A DNA stretch of 64,000 nt, from assembly GCA_035582835.1 (NCBI GenBank), contig JAYKAV010000966.1:762775-826774 (forward strand), given 5' to 3'. A model generated the notes under the pieces. It did not search any database. It was not told the DNA's origin and saw only the letters and a program-made list of their open reading frames with translations. The position numbers and the translations under genes are program-made. Source of the stretch: Phoebastria nigripes (Eukaryota; Chordata; Aves; Procellariiformes; Diomedeidae). Below are positions 52,101 through 62,167 of this stretch, piece by piece. How positions within the stretch are numbered: the stretch's first letter is position 1; each line of letters starts with the position of its first letter.

Positions 52101-55100
52101 GTTTTTCTGCAGAAGAGGAAAATCTTTCCCTGCTCCCTTGATATAAGTGGAAGAGCCCATTCTCTCTCGAGAACAAATTCAGGGCAGACGCATCATCTAG
52201 ATGTGCTGAATTTGACTTCTAGAGGACCCTTGTCCTCCAAGGAGGAGAAACAGCAGCAGGAACCCAAAAACTCCTTCATCTAGTTTATCATTCTGTGAAT
52301 AAGCACTTTAATCTTTCTGAACTACTAGTAGAGAAAAGGGAATGAAAATGCTTCTGCCCTTTTTTTTTTTTTCTGTGAGGTATCAATTACATTTAACAAA
52401 GGCAGACACATCCTGTGGATTGAATGTTTTGTCATGGGTAGCAGCGTTTAACAGTTTGCCTACAGACCAGACCTAGCATGCATTTATTTAACTTGGAACC
52501 TGGAAGGCTTACATGGAATTCAAGTCTCTGTAAGATGAATGCATAGGCCCTAGGCTGGAAAGATGCTGGAGAGCAATGAGTGTCAAATGATGTCAGAATA
52601 ATTTTTCTTAGGTGAGAGCCATGTGGAAACGTCATCTCTGTCATGGGAGCAGCCCCATATATCCTGGTACAGAGGTGCATTTTTAAGCCAAATTAAAATG
52701 CCTTCAGTGCCAGGGCTTGAATAGGCACACACAGTGACTACAGCTGTATACACAGGCCTCTAAGTGTATGTGAAAACAGACAAATAAGGCATGTAATCGT
52801 ACAGGCACTCATGCCTGTGGGGTCATGCTATCTGAAGCAAAAACTTTGGTTACTGAAAGTTCATTTGCGTAAGGGCATAACTTACACTCAGCCTTTGGCA
52901 AACATCTCATGGAGGGCAGGGTGGCTCAGGAGAAGCCATGGATGGATATTTTGTAGGGGTTGGCCTGCAGCCCAAAGGCAAAATAGCATGTGGCTTCTCA
53001 TGTGGAACAATTTTGCCACAGGATATGCTGGGCATTACAGTGTGTTTGGAGGTAGCAGTCATGCAGATATGAGCACATTAAAGGTCTTTATTGATTAGAA
53101 CATCAGTATATATCCATTTTCCTCCTATTTACTTTGCCTAAATTCTTGCTTAGAAAAAGTTGATCCGCAAGAATGAATGTTCTGTTGTCACTTTGAACTA
53201 CTAGCTCTATTATCTTGGTTTAATCTGTGCTTTGCTTTAAAGGGTGATGCACAACCTACCTAATCACAGGTGACTAAGCGCACTAGCCAATATCATGCAT
53301 ATAAGCATCTCTGTTTCTAGGTGGAGATTAGCAGTGAAGGTTTGGGCTTACCCAGTGAGTAGGAGATGTGGACGGCTTCTGAAACTGCTGTTGCAGAGCT
53401 GAGGGTGGAAGAATAAGCTCACACTTTCTGTATGCGCCTCTTAACTAGTGAACACTTACAGTACAATGAATAAATCTCTTCATGAGGGCTTCCGCTGGAG
53501 GGAGATAGACTAAAAGAGGAGAAGCTGTTGGCTGTTTTTCTGCCCCTCCTTCCTCTGAAAGAATTTCAGTAGGAAGGAGAAGTAAATCCAAGCTGTCATC
53601 ATTCTCTTGGGAATAGCCTCATTCAGGACAAGCGGGTGAGAGGAAAGTTTAGTACTGATCAGTCATATTGCATGCATGCATATTGCTGGCATTCTCCAGC
53701 TGAGACCTTGAAAGATTGGCACAGTAGAAGAGACAGATGTACCAGCATCAAGATAAGCTTATTAGCCCTCCAAAGATTTTCGTTAAAAGTAATTTCCCAT
53801 TTGGGTTTGTCTTTGTCANGTGTGTCTGATGTGTAACCCACTTCCCAGTGTTTGCTACATGTCTCTTCAGAGCTGAATGTGAGCTCTGTGGCTTTCTGCT
53901 TGAGAGCCTGATATAGCAACTCCTGATTTCAGTTCACTCCAGGTGGCAGCTGTCACACACACCGAAGCTCCCCTCCTCTCCCAGCGCCTTCTGTTAAGCG
54001 TGTGGGAAAGTCTTACGCAGCAGCAGCAGAATTTGAACACTTCTGAAAAATATATGAGATATTGAAGTGTAGAGTAGGGAAAGCAAGGCAGCGTTCCTCA
54101 AAAAAGGGATTTGTAAGGTGCTTTAAAACTTGGAATATGTAGAGGTTTTCTGTAAGGCAGAATGGGCTGTAAAACTTTCAGAAAAGGCTTTTCAGAACTC
54201 AGTCAGTAGCTTATTTTCTATATGCAGCTTCTGAGAAGGAAGAAGTAAAAGGTCTGTTCCCCTCCATAAGGTAAACCTCCCAGAGACTGGAGTCAGGCCC
54301 TTTACCTGGTTAAAGCGTGTGCTCCTCCTCAGCCCCAAACCTTGGTGGGCTCTTGTGTCTGCTACCCAACCTGTCACAGTGAAGGTGCAATAGGAAAGGT
54401 TTCCACTGCACTAATTAGATAAAGCTAGTGGCCCATGAGTTACCAGTGATTCCAGCATTGAAGAAGTAGCTACAAATAAATAGGATAAGATCCTCATACA
54501 CAAGGCTTAGATGACAGCAGGAGACAACTTATTAACCCTTGGAGCAGGAAAGAGGAATCAAGTAACCATTATTTTTTTTCTGTGTACTCCAAGACTCAAG
54601 CGGTTCTGGACAAAAGCAGGGACTAGTTCTTTACATCCACGGAAGGCAGCAAAGTGAAGTTCTCATGAAGTTCAACAAGGCCAAGTTCAAGGTCCTGCAC
54701 CTGGGTCGGGGCAATCCCCAATATCAATACAGGTTGGGGATGAATGGATTGAGAGCAGCCCTGCTGAGAAGGACTTGGGGATGCTGGTGGATGAAAAATT
54801 AGATATGAGCCAGCAATGTGCGCTTGCAGCCCAGAAAGCCAATCGTATCCGGGGCTGCATCAAAAGAAGCATGGCCAGCAGGTCAAGGGAGGTGATTCTG
54901 CCCCTCTACTCCGCTCTTGTGAGACCCCACCTGGAGTACTGCGTCCAGCTCTGGGGTCCCCAGTACAAGACAGACATGGACCTGTTGGAGTGGGTCCAGA
55001 GGAGGGCCACAAAAATAATCAGAGGGCTGGAACACCTCTCCTATGAGGAAAGGCTGAGAGAATTGGAGTTGTTCAGCCTGGAGAAGAGAAGGCTCCGGGG

Positions 55101-58100
55101 AGACCTTTTTGAGACCTTTCAATATATAAAGGGGGCTTATAAGAAAGACAGAGAGAGACTTTTTTAAAGGCTTACAGGACAAGGGACAACAGTTTTAAAC
55201 TGAAAGAGGTTATGTTTAGATTGGATATAAGGAAGAAATTTTTTTGTGATGAGGGTGGTGAGACACTGGAACAGGTTGCCCAGAGAAGTTGTGGCTGCCC
55301 CATCACTGGAAGTGTTCAAGGTCAGGTTGGATGGGGCTTTGAGCAACCTGATCTAGTGAAAGATGTCCCTGTCCATGGCAGGGGGGGTTGGACTAGATGG
55401 TCTTTGAAGGTCCCTTCCAACCCAAGGTATTCTGTGATTCTAAAATGGTGAAGGTGGTCTTGTCCCCAGTGGGCTCTGATTTCCTAAGTCTTTACCAACA
55501 ATACTGCTGAAAATATCCTTGCTACTTATTTCTTTCTCTAGTTCTTCTGGCAAAGCTGTTTGTGCAGCTGTGCTGTGGGCCAGAGCAGGAGAATGACCCA
55601 GCACAGAAACAGTGTCATGGGGTGATATGTTTCGTTTTTAGCCAGGTCAGTTCCTCGGTTGAATCACAAAACAACCGAGCTGAGAGTTTTGCCCGTGCAG
55701 TGCAGGTCAGTATGTGCTGCAGCCTAAAGGCAGGAATGAATGGATTGAGGGCCTAGGGAAACAAGAGGGGGAAGAAGGTGTCTAGGAGGCAGGGATACCC
55801 TTAAGCTGGTGCTGCCATTAAAGACTGTCCTGTGAAAACACAGCTGGAGTCATGATGAGGCAGGAGAAACAAAGCCAGCAAGGTCTGAGAGACGTTCATT
55901 CCAGTTTCCCATGTAATTCTTGCATTCCTGTTCTGCCCAGGATCCCTACAGAGAAAACTTTAAAGGGCAGAACTCACACAGCTCTGTTAATAACACATCT
56001 GANGTGTGAAGCCATCCAGTATTCACATCTCTTGGCTTTTTCTTATTGTTCCCTGAAACAGAGTGCTAGAGATGTTCTTGCTTTATTTGTACTGCTCTAG
56101 TGCTTCCATCTTTAACGAATGTTGGAAGGGTGCAGCAAAGCAGCAGATTGCGCTGGCTCGATGTTTCACTAGCTTTGTTTTCAGGAGATGACTTTAACTG
56201 GTTAGCCTTCTCCGTTTGGTCTTATTACTTCCAGTGCTGAACAGGATATTGCCTGGTGATATTTTATTACGCTTGGTGATGCTGTACAAATTTTAAGCTG
56301 AAGTTTTCTCTTCCATAGGGTAAAAAATTTGTCATTGGAAACAGCCAATTTGAATTCGAAGCTCCTGTTGATGAATCAGATGAAGGAAAATTTTCATTCA
56401 TGAGTAAAGAGGTAAATGCAAAAATAAGATTCACCTACCAAATATATTCAGTTCTTACAGTTCCAGTGTCCACAGGTGTCCAGAAATACAGGGGTAATAC
56501 TGGTTTCCCTCAGAGAAGAAAGTCACCTCTGATGGAGATTCCCCTTTGGCAGTAGCAGTCTAAGGCAGCAGCTTTGACTCAGAGCTCCTGGGGTCCCCCC
56601 TCAAAGCCCTCGATCTTTGTCCTTGATTTCTCTATCTATGCAATCCATGGATTCATTGAACTGTCCCTGGAGGAATTCAGGACCATTCCTCTCTTATTCT
56701 TCATTTTTTATGCAATCTGGTGAAATCACTGAGGATAAAAGATGAGAATTTCAGAGCTCTCCCTCTCCAATTCATTATCTTTCCCATTTTACATCTGTAA
56801 AAATGGGAATGGTAACAGTATGTTGTTGTTTGGCTACTTACTAGCTATGCTTCTTTCACTCTGGTTTATTTTATAGAGAAAGGAAATAATATTCAGAAAA
56901 ATAGTCTATTTACCAAGCTCAAAGTTGGACTCACAAATGTTATGCTGACTTTAACCTTTATGTCTTACAAGCTTACTAACAGTAAGCTAAGTAAGTTTTG
57001 AGAACTAATTAGCATTTATGCAGCATTTGAGCCTAGCACAAAGCNTTTGCTTTATAAAGCTATTGTATTTTTCTTCACTCTTTTTCTTTCCCACCGGTTG
57101 TTACTGCTGCTGTCTTTCAACCTGAGCAGAAGCTCGTGTCTTGGAGCATGTGAACCTTGTGCTTTGGCTATAACGAGGGGGTTGCACTGCAAAAGATGCA
57201 AGAGATTTCCCGTCCATGTGGTGCGAGTCTGCTGTGTCCACAGAAGTAGTGGGGCCAGATGGTGTGAGAAGGGAGAACTCAGCAGGGTCAGCAGCTATAC
57301 TTACTGAATCTGAACAGTACCTTTGCTACTTGGATGCTTATAACCAAATGTAAATTAAATTAATGAAAAGCGGGTATTCAGATATTGCTGTCCCTTGATA
57401 CTTGAAAATTCTGATTGTGAAGGATTAGGTTCATTAAAACATTTTTCTATAAATGTATTTGGCCAAGATGAAAAAAAGACCATAAGGTTTGGGATGGTTT
57501 CTAAAACCTTCACAGCTCTGATTATTGAGAATCATAGAAAACACATGAAATTAACCTTGCCAAATGAAGGTATAAATATCTCTATTGTGCCATCTTTTCC
57601 AGTTCTCCTATAGTGCAAATGAAACCCTACGACTTAACTTATCCATAAGAACAGATAAGGTCAAGATTGACAGCAAACTGATGGGTAAGTATTAAATCCA
57701 GGATTAAAGGAAGGTTAAATACAGTGAACAGAAATCTATTCCTTCATAATTTGGAGTCATGTGAATAAGAATGTTATCTTTGTAGGTTTTACTGGTTTGG
57801 GTGAAACAATTAAATCTGGCAGATCAAAAGTTATTAATACTAAACTCATTAATTAAACATTAGTGTTGTATGTATTAATGGCTGTTTTAAATATGCTACC
57901 ATTATTTTCAAGTTTGCTTTTGCTCTGAAGGGCAATCTCAATAGCAAAGCTTCACAGTTCAAACGTACTTAAGTAGTTTATGTTTTTTCAATGGCCATTT
58001 CCCCTTCCCCAATGAACTTGCCCCCTCCAATAGCAGAAAGGGGATCCTTCTCACTGCAACTCGTATGGACTTCACCTGAAATCTCAACTTTCAGCTGGGT

Positions 58101-61100
58101 CTCAGCTCAGACAGGTTCTGCAGTCTTTACGTCTGCTGGCAATCAGCAATACACAGAAACATTCCATGTGCTTTCAGATGATTACTTTATTCATTTATTT
58201 CTATGGCAACAAAAAATATATTAAGTTTTATAGCACAAAGACTTGGTCTCTGATATAAATTGCTTATTTCTTTATTTTTCAATGTACAACGATGAAGCAA
58301 TTATGTCTGTGAGCCTAGTCCTGAGCTGAGATGAGGAAGCTCCATCAAAATCAGTGGAGCAGTATCTGGGAGCTGGGACATACCTTACACTCCTTTGGAC
58401 TGTAGTTTAAGGCATAATCTTGCAAAAACTGCAAGGCAACACACTTGTTACTTGTGTGATGAGTCAACATCAGGAAAACTAATACTGCCCCCAAGTAATT
58501 TCCCCTGCAGATTAAATCTTCAGACCATACTTTTCCATCTGTACAATATTTAAATTTATTCCCTTTCTTATTGGCAGCATAGAAGTATGTTTTTAGAAGA
58601 TTTTCCCTATGGCTCTGTGTGCAGTGTTGAAAGCACTTAAAAGAGGACCTGGCATGAATGTAACGGGGAGGTCATATTACAATCTCACACTGTCTTAATT
58701 TCCATTCCAAAGGCTGTGGTGTTTAAAACTGCAGAATTTTGACCAAATATTCCCAACATCTTTTCTCCCAGTCTGGGAAAAACATAATAAAAAAGAAGTA
58801 GCTAATTTATTAAAGAAATGTTATCATTCAAATTGAAATATAGAACCCTTGCAAGAGGGGAATTGAAAATTATCAACAAATGTCTCTTTTTATTATAAAA
58901 GGGATTTTTTTAATCCAAATTCTCTCCTGCTTTTAAATTTCCTTGCCATATGAAATCTGGAGCGTAATGTTTTTTATGCATCTTGAAAAGAATTGGCTTT
59001 GGGTATATGGTTGCTGCTGAGAAGCACCTTTGAACCTGCCAGTGAAAGAACCCTTTCTTTGTATAACACTTACTGAATACTAAGTTACGATAGCGTTTTT
59101 ACATCTCAAGCCATCAGGGGTTCTGAACAGTATGAAATCCGATATATCCCTTTTATCCTTTGTCCTTTTTATCGATGATTTCACAGCTGGTATCTCAAGG
59201 TGATGGATAAGAGTCTGAATCTAATGAGTGGCTTGCTGCTGGTACATTTAATGAGCTGATCAGTGAACAGGGGGAGTGTTTAATGCTTTAAGGCCGTAGC
59301 TTCCTCCATTGCATTTATGCAACTGGATGTGAGGGACATCAAGACGTTGCAGCACTGACATTGTTTACTGAGGAATGGGATGAAAATCCCTGTCCAGCCA
59401 ATGCAGGATAATAAAGGAATTCAGTAAGCGTATTCCCATGCTGTATCAGGTGGCCATGTGGCAGTGTGGGTGGGAAATGCAGGGTTTAGGAAGGCAAGAG
59501 GAAGATTTGTTTAACAATATTACCTGCTCAAGTCCCTGTGCTGTAGCAGCCTTTCAGAGTGCTGGATTAAGAAAGCAATCCAGTTCCTGCGAAAGCAATT
59601 TGCAGTGAGGAAACTTTTCCTTGCCGCTGCCTGCACCGTCTCTTCTGCTTATAAAAGCAAACAGCAATGTACCAGGGCTGTCAGTCTGGTGCTTTTCCCC
59701 AGCATTATGTTCACATCCAACGTACACAGTGAATAGTTAACACACAAACCNTTGAAAATATCGCTTGAGTTATATTTGTTGCTCAGTGACTTCTGTATTG
59801 ATGTGCTCAGTATATGAAGCAAATGATGCTACTCCTGCTTTGTGCTCATTGATTCCTTGAGAATTCAAGATAGGGGTTGAATCAAATGGATGCTTTTTCT
59901 CATTGATTCATTCTTAAAAATGCCAAAGTCCCTCAGCTTTGCATACACTTCCAATGATGTCTTGACTGAGTTTGTGCTGGTAGAGCTACTTGAAATCAAG
60001 TGGATATGCTGATTAGATGTAAGAAGGGTTAAAACCAGCCTTCATCATTGCATTAACTCCTCAGTGTAAGGGAAAGAATAAAAACATGCTATTCTGCTAA
60101 AGACTAGCTGTGAAGCTGAATGCAGGGGTCTTTAAATATGCATCATTTAGAGAAAAACTGCCCTTACGAGGTTGTATGCTCTCATGCAAGTGGCAGAGAG
60201 ACTGTAGCCAAGTTTTCTGCACCTGTAATATTGTTAATGCCTGGCAGGGGAATAAGGGCACTGCTGAAAAATAATGGAAAACCAGGATTCTCATTTTACT
60301 TTTTCATTTCAGTAGGAATCTGACATGATGGCCTCTTGGAATTAGATTTAAAAAGCTACTGCTGCTGCTGTTATCTAGGAAGATACCAAGTGCATTGAAA
60401 TGTTAGTGACTGGAGGGTGCTTTTGCTGGTGTCCTTCCTAGAGTCCTGCTCCTCTGAGAATAAAAGCTTTCTTTAAATAGATATTTTTGATGGCCTTTAC
60501 CATATGCAGTCTCAAAGGCATTTATCCTAGTCTCTCTTGCCCACATCTGATCACCTCTGTTTACTTTGCTTTGCTTCCTGCATCTTTAAGGATGAAAGTC
60601 CTTTGAAAAAGCCCAATGTCACGAAGGGTACCATTTCTTGAGACTTAATGAGCTTAAAACAGCTTATCACTACTGGAAAGGGGAGATGTTGAGTCTCTGT
60701 CTTGTACTCCCCACTCCTATCTGTGAGCACATTTAACTCTTGAAAGAGCACAGAAGGAAACCTGGATAGTTTTCTGCTGTTCTGGTGGGTTAAGTTGATT
60801 TACAAGAAGACTCAACAAGTGCCAGAGCCTCAGTGGCAGAGGGTGAGGCTGTGTGGCCAGAAAAAAAAAGCAGCCAAAAATAGAGAGAAGCAGGGATGAA
60901 GGGAAGGAGCAGAAAAGGAGGGAGCAAGAAGTTCCCCTCTTTATGATAATTGGCTCACCTTCCCCGGGAAGCACAGCACTCACATGCTGAGTAATCTGTG
61001 CAACTTGCACGCTTCCCCTAGAGAAACTTGTGGCATCTTTTCAGTCTGTTTTCTTCTGGGCTAGCTCTCAAGTGCATCTCCAAATGTTTTCTTGCAAGCC

Positions 61101-62167
61101 CAGGCTTTCTTTATGGTGCTGAACCACCCAGCTATGTCTCAAGGCTTTGCATCTATTTGGGAAAATTGATTTTGCTCAGTGACTGTGCATCATGGTAGAG
61201 ATTGATGGGGGCCAAAACAAGCTTAGTGTCTGGGACAGTTGGTGCATGGTTCATCAGTAAGAGAGGCATGACTGTCAGACCTGATTTCTTGGCTCAGAAA
61301 AACTGGAATTAAACCCCACTACAGAAGGAATAAGGCGTACATCAGGATGGCAATTCAAGACAAAAGGGAAAACAAAAGCAAGAAAATAGAGAAGAATGGA
61401 GAAATGAAGAGGTATTAACTTGAACAAAGGATAACACTTCATTAAGTGTTAACTTTCTATTCGGTTCAGGCTTTAGCGATGATTTTGGAAAGGCCCAAAT
61501 GTCCTGGAAACAGCCAACAAAGGCAGCTCTCTTCCTTTAAATACACCACTGGCAGAGGTCCCAGGCCAGCTGATGTCTATCCCTACCGATACCCATGCAG
61601 TTTATACCCTTCTGCATCTGACTCCTGGTATGCCAGGAGGACCTGTTTGTTTGAACTAGTCTTTGAACCCTTGGCAGGTTCATTGAGGATAGTCGAAGAA
61701 AGAACTTCGTACTTAAATGTTTTGACAATGCCTGAGTGACAAAAATGCGTTTGGGTTCTACTTGATAGTTTATTCATACTCTGCACATGGATAGATTTCA
61801 GGTTTTTCCATACAGGGAAAAATACAGTTTTCTCTCAGCATCATTCAGGGGTTAAGTATGGGACTTATTCTTCGCACGACTCAACTGAGCAACAGGCAGG
61901 CTTTGTACATAGGATTAGTTTTCCTTCCTATAACACACGGAATATCCTTAAAACAGAGGAAAATGTCTAAGTGCATTTACCATTCATATTTCAGTGACTC
62001 TGTACAACTGCTCTTACGGACGAAGTGACTGCAGCTTGTGCCTCGCGGCCCATCGCGACTATAAGTGTGTCTGGTGTGAAGAAGATGGCAAGCCCAGCAA
62101 GTGCATTTATGAAAAACTCTGTCACGCTCCTCCCACCGACACGTGTCCTCATCCAGAAATCACTCGC
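33039..62167 (+). CDS. PLXNB2: Plexin-B2-like semaphorin receptor, 5' part of the gene (12 coding exons, incomplete at 3' end)
   Basis: Plexin-B2 is a single-pass surface receptor for class 4 semaphorins. Its intracellular GAP and PDZ-binding tail act on Ras/Rap and RhoA signalling in cell migration and neural development. Here twelve exons join in frame into 817 codons: signal peptide 1-19, Sema domain about 20-468, PSI1 about 477-522, IPT1, PSI2 about 622-667, IPT2 about 672-760 and PSI3 765-811. All splice borders are GT-AG and phases agree. Domain order, [34 protein letters not shown] and [13 protein letters not shown] resemble PLXNB2 more than other plexins as I remember them. The rest of the ectodomain, the membrane span and the cytoplasmic region lie past the right edge. 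Orthology rather than paralogy is inferred. Confidence 0.88.
34137..35848 (+). other. Intron after exon A (1712 bp)
   Basis: The donor is GTAATA and the acceptor CTTATTAG. No repeat family or embedded exon was recognised. A G-rich stretch (eight G near 34292) is the only local oddity. The phase is 0. Confidence 0.85.
35849..36031 (+). CDS. PLXNB2: Plexin exon B: Sema domain, late blades
   Basis: It codes residues 367-427, phase 0 at both ends (183 bp). The exon opens with [15 protein letters not shown] and contains [20 protein letters not shown] followed by TSDGKILK, a hallmark of the last propeller blades in plexins. The NAS sequon at the junction and NLT give two potential N-glycosylation sites. 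Donor GTAACA. Confidence 0.95.
36032..38740 (+). other. Intron after exon B (2709 bp), largely CR1
   Basis: About 1.85 kb of this intron is the antisense CR1 described separately, so the pre-insertion intron would have been about 0.86 kb. The remaining left part (36032-36837) shows nothing recognisable apart from an N at 36471. The acceptor tract CTACCTTTCTTTCTTCC and a TTAAC branch-point candidate lie in the last 30 bp, outside the CR1. Confidence 0.85.
36838..38685 (-). mobile_element. CR1 LINE, long 5'-truncated copy, antisense in the plexin intron
   Basis: On the minus strand this reads from inside CR1 ORF2 to the 3' tail (two ATTCTATG-type octamers at 36838-36855). Reverse-transcriptase motifs are visible: LDFSKAFD at about 37972-37995 and FADD at about 37723-37734. 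The ORF2 frame runs from about 38683, is cut by one in-frame TGA at 38224-38226, then shifts frame near 37650 and continues as the C-terminal region to about 36900. It is therefore an inactive copy lacking ORF1, the endonuclease and the 5' end. It differs by eye from the other three copies and belongs to another CR1 subfamily. The 5' end is set by where similarity stops, give or take 15 bp. Confidence 0.95.
38741..38863 (+). CDS. PLXNB2: Plexin exon C: end of the Sema domain
   Basis: It codes residues 428-468 (123 bp, phase 0 at both ends). [20 protein letters not shown] followed by the [18 protein letters not shown] block matches the closing strand of the Sema propeller, where mammalian plexin-B2 has the equivalent DLVLSG...LYAMTQDK. 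The acceptor AATAG is preceded by a short pyrimidine tract of only about 20 bp beyond the CR1 insertion. Donor GTAATG. Confidence 0.93.
38864..42693 (+). other. Intron after exon C (3830 bp)
   Basis: No interspersed repeat or exon was recognised. Open frames on both strands around 39240-39810 reach 134 codons but carry no domain. Short A- or T-runs are present. The intron ends in a normal acceptor, TTCGGTTCTCCAG. Confidence 0.8.
42694..42794 (+). CDS. PLXNB2: Plexin exon D: start of PSI1
   Basis: It codes residues 469-501 and two bases of codon 502 (101 bp). VHRLPVQDC leads into the first plexin-semaphorin-integrin domain, with C477, C483, C486 and the CGWC core at 494-497. The split codon AG|G is completed by the next exon as Arg502. 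Donor GTGAGT. Confidence 0.95.
42795..44980 (+). other. Intron after exon D (2186 bp)
   Basis: Nothing recognisable beyond AT-rich unique-looking DNA. It ends with a strong T-rich acceptor tract and TTTTGTCAG. Confidence 0.8.
44981..45107 (+). CDS. PLXNB2: Plexin exon E: end of PSI1
   Basis: It codes the last base of codon 502 through 544 (127 bp). RCTKKADC with C503 and C509, then [13 protein letters not shown], complete PSI1. The closing NMSRRAPAK includes an NMS sequon and the MSRRA sequence also seen in mammalian PLXNB2. Donor GTATGA, phase 0. Confidence 0.95.
45108..46818 (+). other. Intron after exon E (1711 bp)
   Basis: No repeat family or exon was recognised. The last 60 bp are T-rich and end in GTTTCCAG. 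Confidence 0.8.
46819..46969 (+). CDS. PLXNB2: Plexin exon F: IPT1
   Basis: It codes residues 545-594 and one base of codon 595 (151 bp). [19 protein letters not shown], then [10 protein letters not shown] and [17 protein letters not shown], form the first IPT/TIG immunoglobulin-like fold. The VQLTVSPLPALSE-like opening is characteristic of plexin-B2. Donor GTAAAG. Confidence 0.95.
46970..49288 (+). other. Intron after exon F (2319 bp)
   Basis: It contains a 12-A run at 47133-47144 and an N at 47879, otherwise nothing recognisable. The acceptor is TTTTCTTTTGTGATAG. Confidence 0.8.
49289..49403 (+). CDS. PLXNB2: Plexin exon G: end of IPT1 and start of PSI2
   Basis: It codes the rest of Asp595 through 632 and two bases of Pro633 (115 bp). 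[18 protein letters not shown] is the last IPT1 strand pair. [17 protein letters not shown] (617-633, with C622) opens the second PSI domain, as in mammalian PLXNB2 (YPFYDCRQAM). Donor GTAAGT. Confidence 0.95.
49404..50132 (+). other. Intron after exon G (729 bp)
   Basis: This short intron has one N at 49474 and no recognisable repeat. An 83-codon open frame at 49678-49929 has no domain and is taken as chance. Confidence 0.85.
50133..50235 (+). CDS. PLXNB2: Plexin exon H: PSI2 core
   Basis: It completes Pro633 and codes 634-667 (103 bp). [20 protein letters not shown] supplies C634, C637, C644 and C653 of PSI2. The CxSCxSNRWxCQWD pattern is shared with mammalian PLXNB2. Donor GTAATG, phase 0. 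Confidence 0.95.
50236..50707 (+). other. Intron after exon H (472 bp)
   Basis: This is the smallest intron in the window. Nothing recognisable is embedded. It ends CTCTCCCCAG. Confidence 0.85.
50708..50809 (+). CDS. PLXNB2: Plexin exon I: PSI2/IPT2 boundary
   Basis: It codes residues 668-701 (102 bp, phase 0 at both ends). [19 protein letters not shown], followed by [15 protein letters not shown], is the start of IPT2. CPQFL is shared with mammalian PLXNB2. Donor GTAAGC. Confidence 0.93.
50810..56318 (+). other. Intron after exon I (5509 bp), contains a CR1 copy
   Basis: This is the largest intron in the window. It carries a sense CR1 at about 54663-55441, T-runs at 51632-51644 and 52360-52372, and Ns at 53819 and 56003. 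No embedded exon was found; frames up to 95 codons at about 52811-53098 have no domain. The acceptor is TTTTCTCTTCCATAG. Confidence 0.8.
54663..55441 (+). mobile_element. CR1 LINE, 5'-truncated copy in sense orientation in an intron
   Basis: About 780 bp cover the C-terminal part of ORF2 and the 3' end. An open frame at 54775-55167 encodes the typical CR1 block ([14 protein letters not shown], then [15 protein letters not shown], then [20 protein letters not shown]). It stops near 55167, before the noncoding tail that ends GGTATTCTGTGATTC. No RT core remains. It resembles the fragments at 12.65 and 20.24 kb. Confidence 0.95.
56319..56411 (+). CDS. PLXNB2: Plexin exon J: IPT2, middle
   Basis: It codes residues 702-732 (93 bp, phase 0 at both ends). 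[20 protein letters not shown], then [11 protein letters not shown], aligns by position with the mammalian GSSLHVGSDLLKFMEPV segment of IPT2. It is less conserved than neighbouring exons but fits in length and phase. Donor GTAAAT. Confidence 0.9.
56412..57602 (+). other. Intron after exon J (1191 bp)
   Basis: No repeat family was recognised. There is an N at 57045, and an 86-codon open frame at 57047-57307 with no recognisable domain. The acceptor is CATCTTTTCCAG. Confidence 0.85.
57603..57684 (+). CDS. PLXNB2: Plexin exon K: end of IPT2
   Basis: It codes residues 733-759 plus one base of codon 760 (82 bp). [17 protein letters not shown] and then KVKIDSKLM correspond to the mammalian LSHDANETLPLHLYV...NIDSKLHV. 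Two sequons (NET, NLS) are present. Donor GTAAGT. Confidence 0.93.
57685..61994 (+). other. Intron after exon K (4310 bp)
   Basis: No interspersed repeat was recognised. AT-rich DNA at 58250-59100 could include conserved elements, but this cannot be tested here. A POU-like dyad lies at 59309-59322 and an N at 59751. Frames of 97 codons at 60717-61010 (minus) and 61446-61739 (plus) show no domain. The acceptor is CATATTTCAG. Confidence 0.8.
59309..59322. promoter_or_regulatory. TTGCAT-TT-ATGCAA dyad (POU-like)
   Basis: Two POU half-sites (ATGCAA) face each other with a 2-base spacer, similar in plan to the MORE-type POU dimer site. This is motif-level evidence only. Confidence 0.2.
61995..62167 (+). 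CDS. PLXNB2: Plexin exon L: PSI3
   Basis: It completes Val760 and codes 761-817 (173 bp, ending in phase 0). [15 protein letters not shown] (C765, C772, C775), KCVWC (C784, C787), KCIYEKLC (C796, C802) and C810 give the full cysteine set of PSI3. NCS at 764 is a sequon. The exon ends PEITR, where mammalian PLXNB2 continues into IPT3. Donor GTAAGA. This is the last exon visible. Confidence 0.96.
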
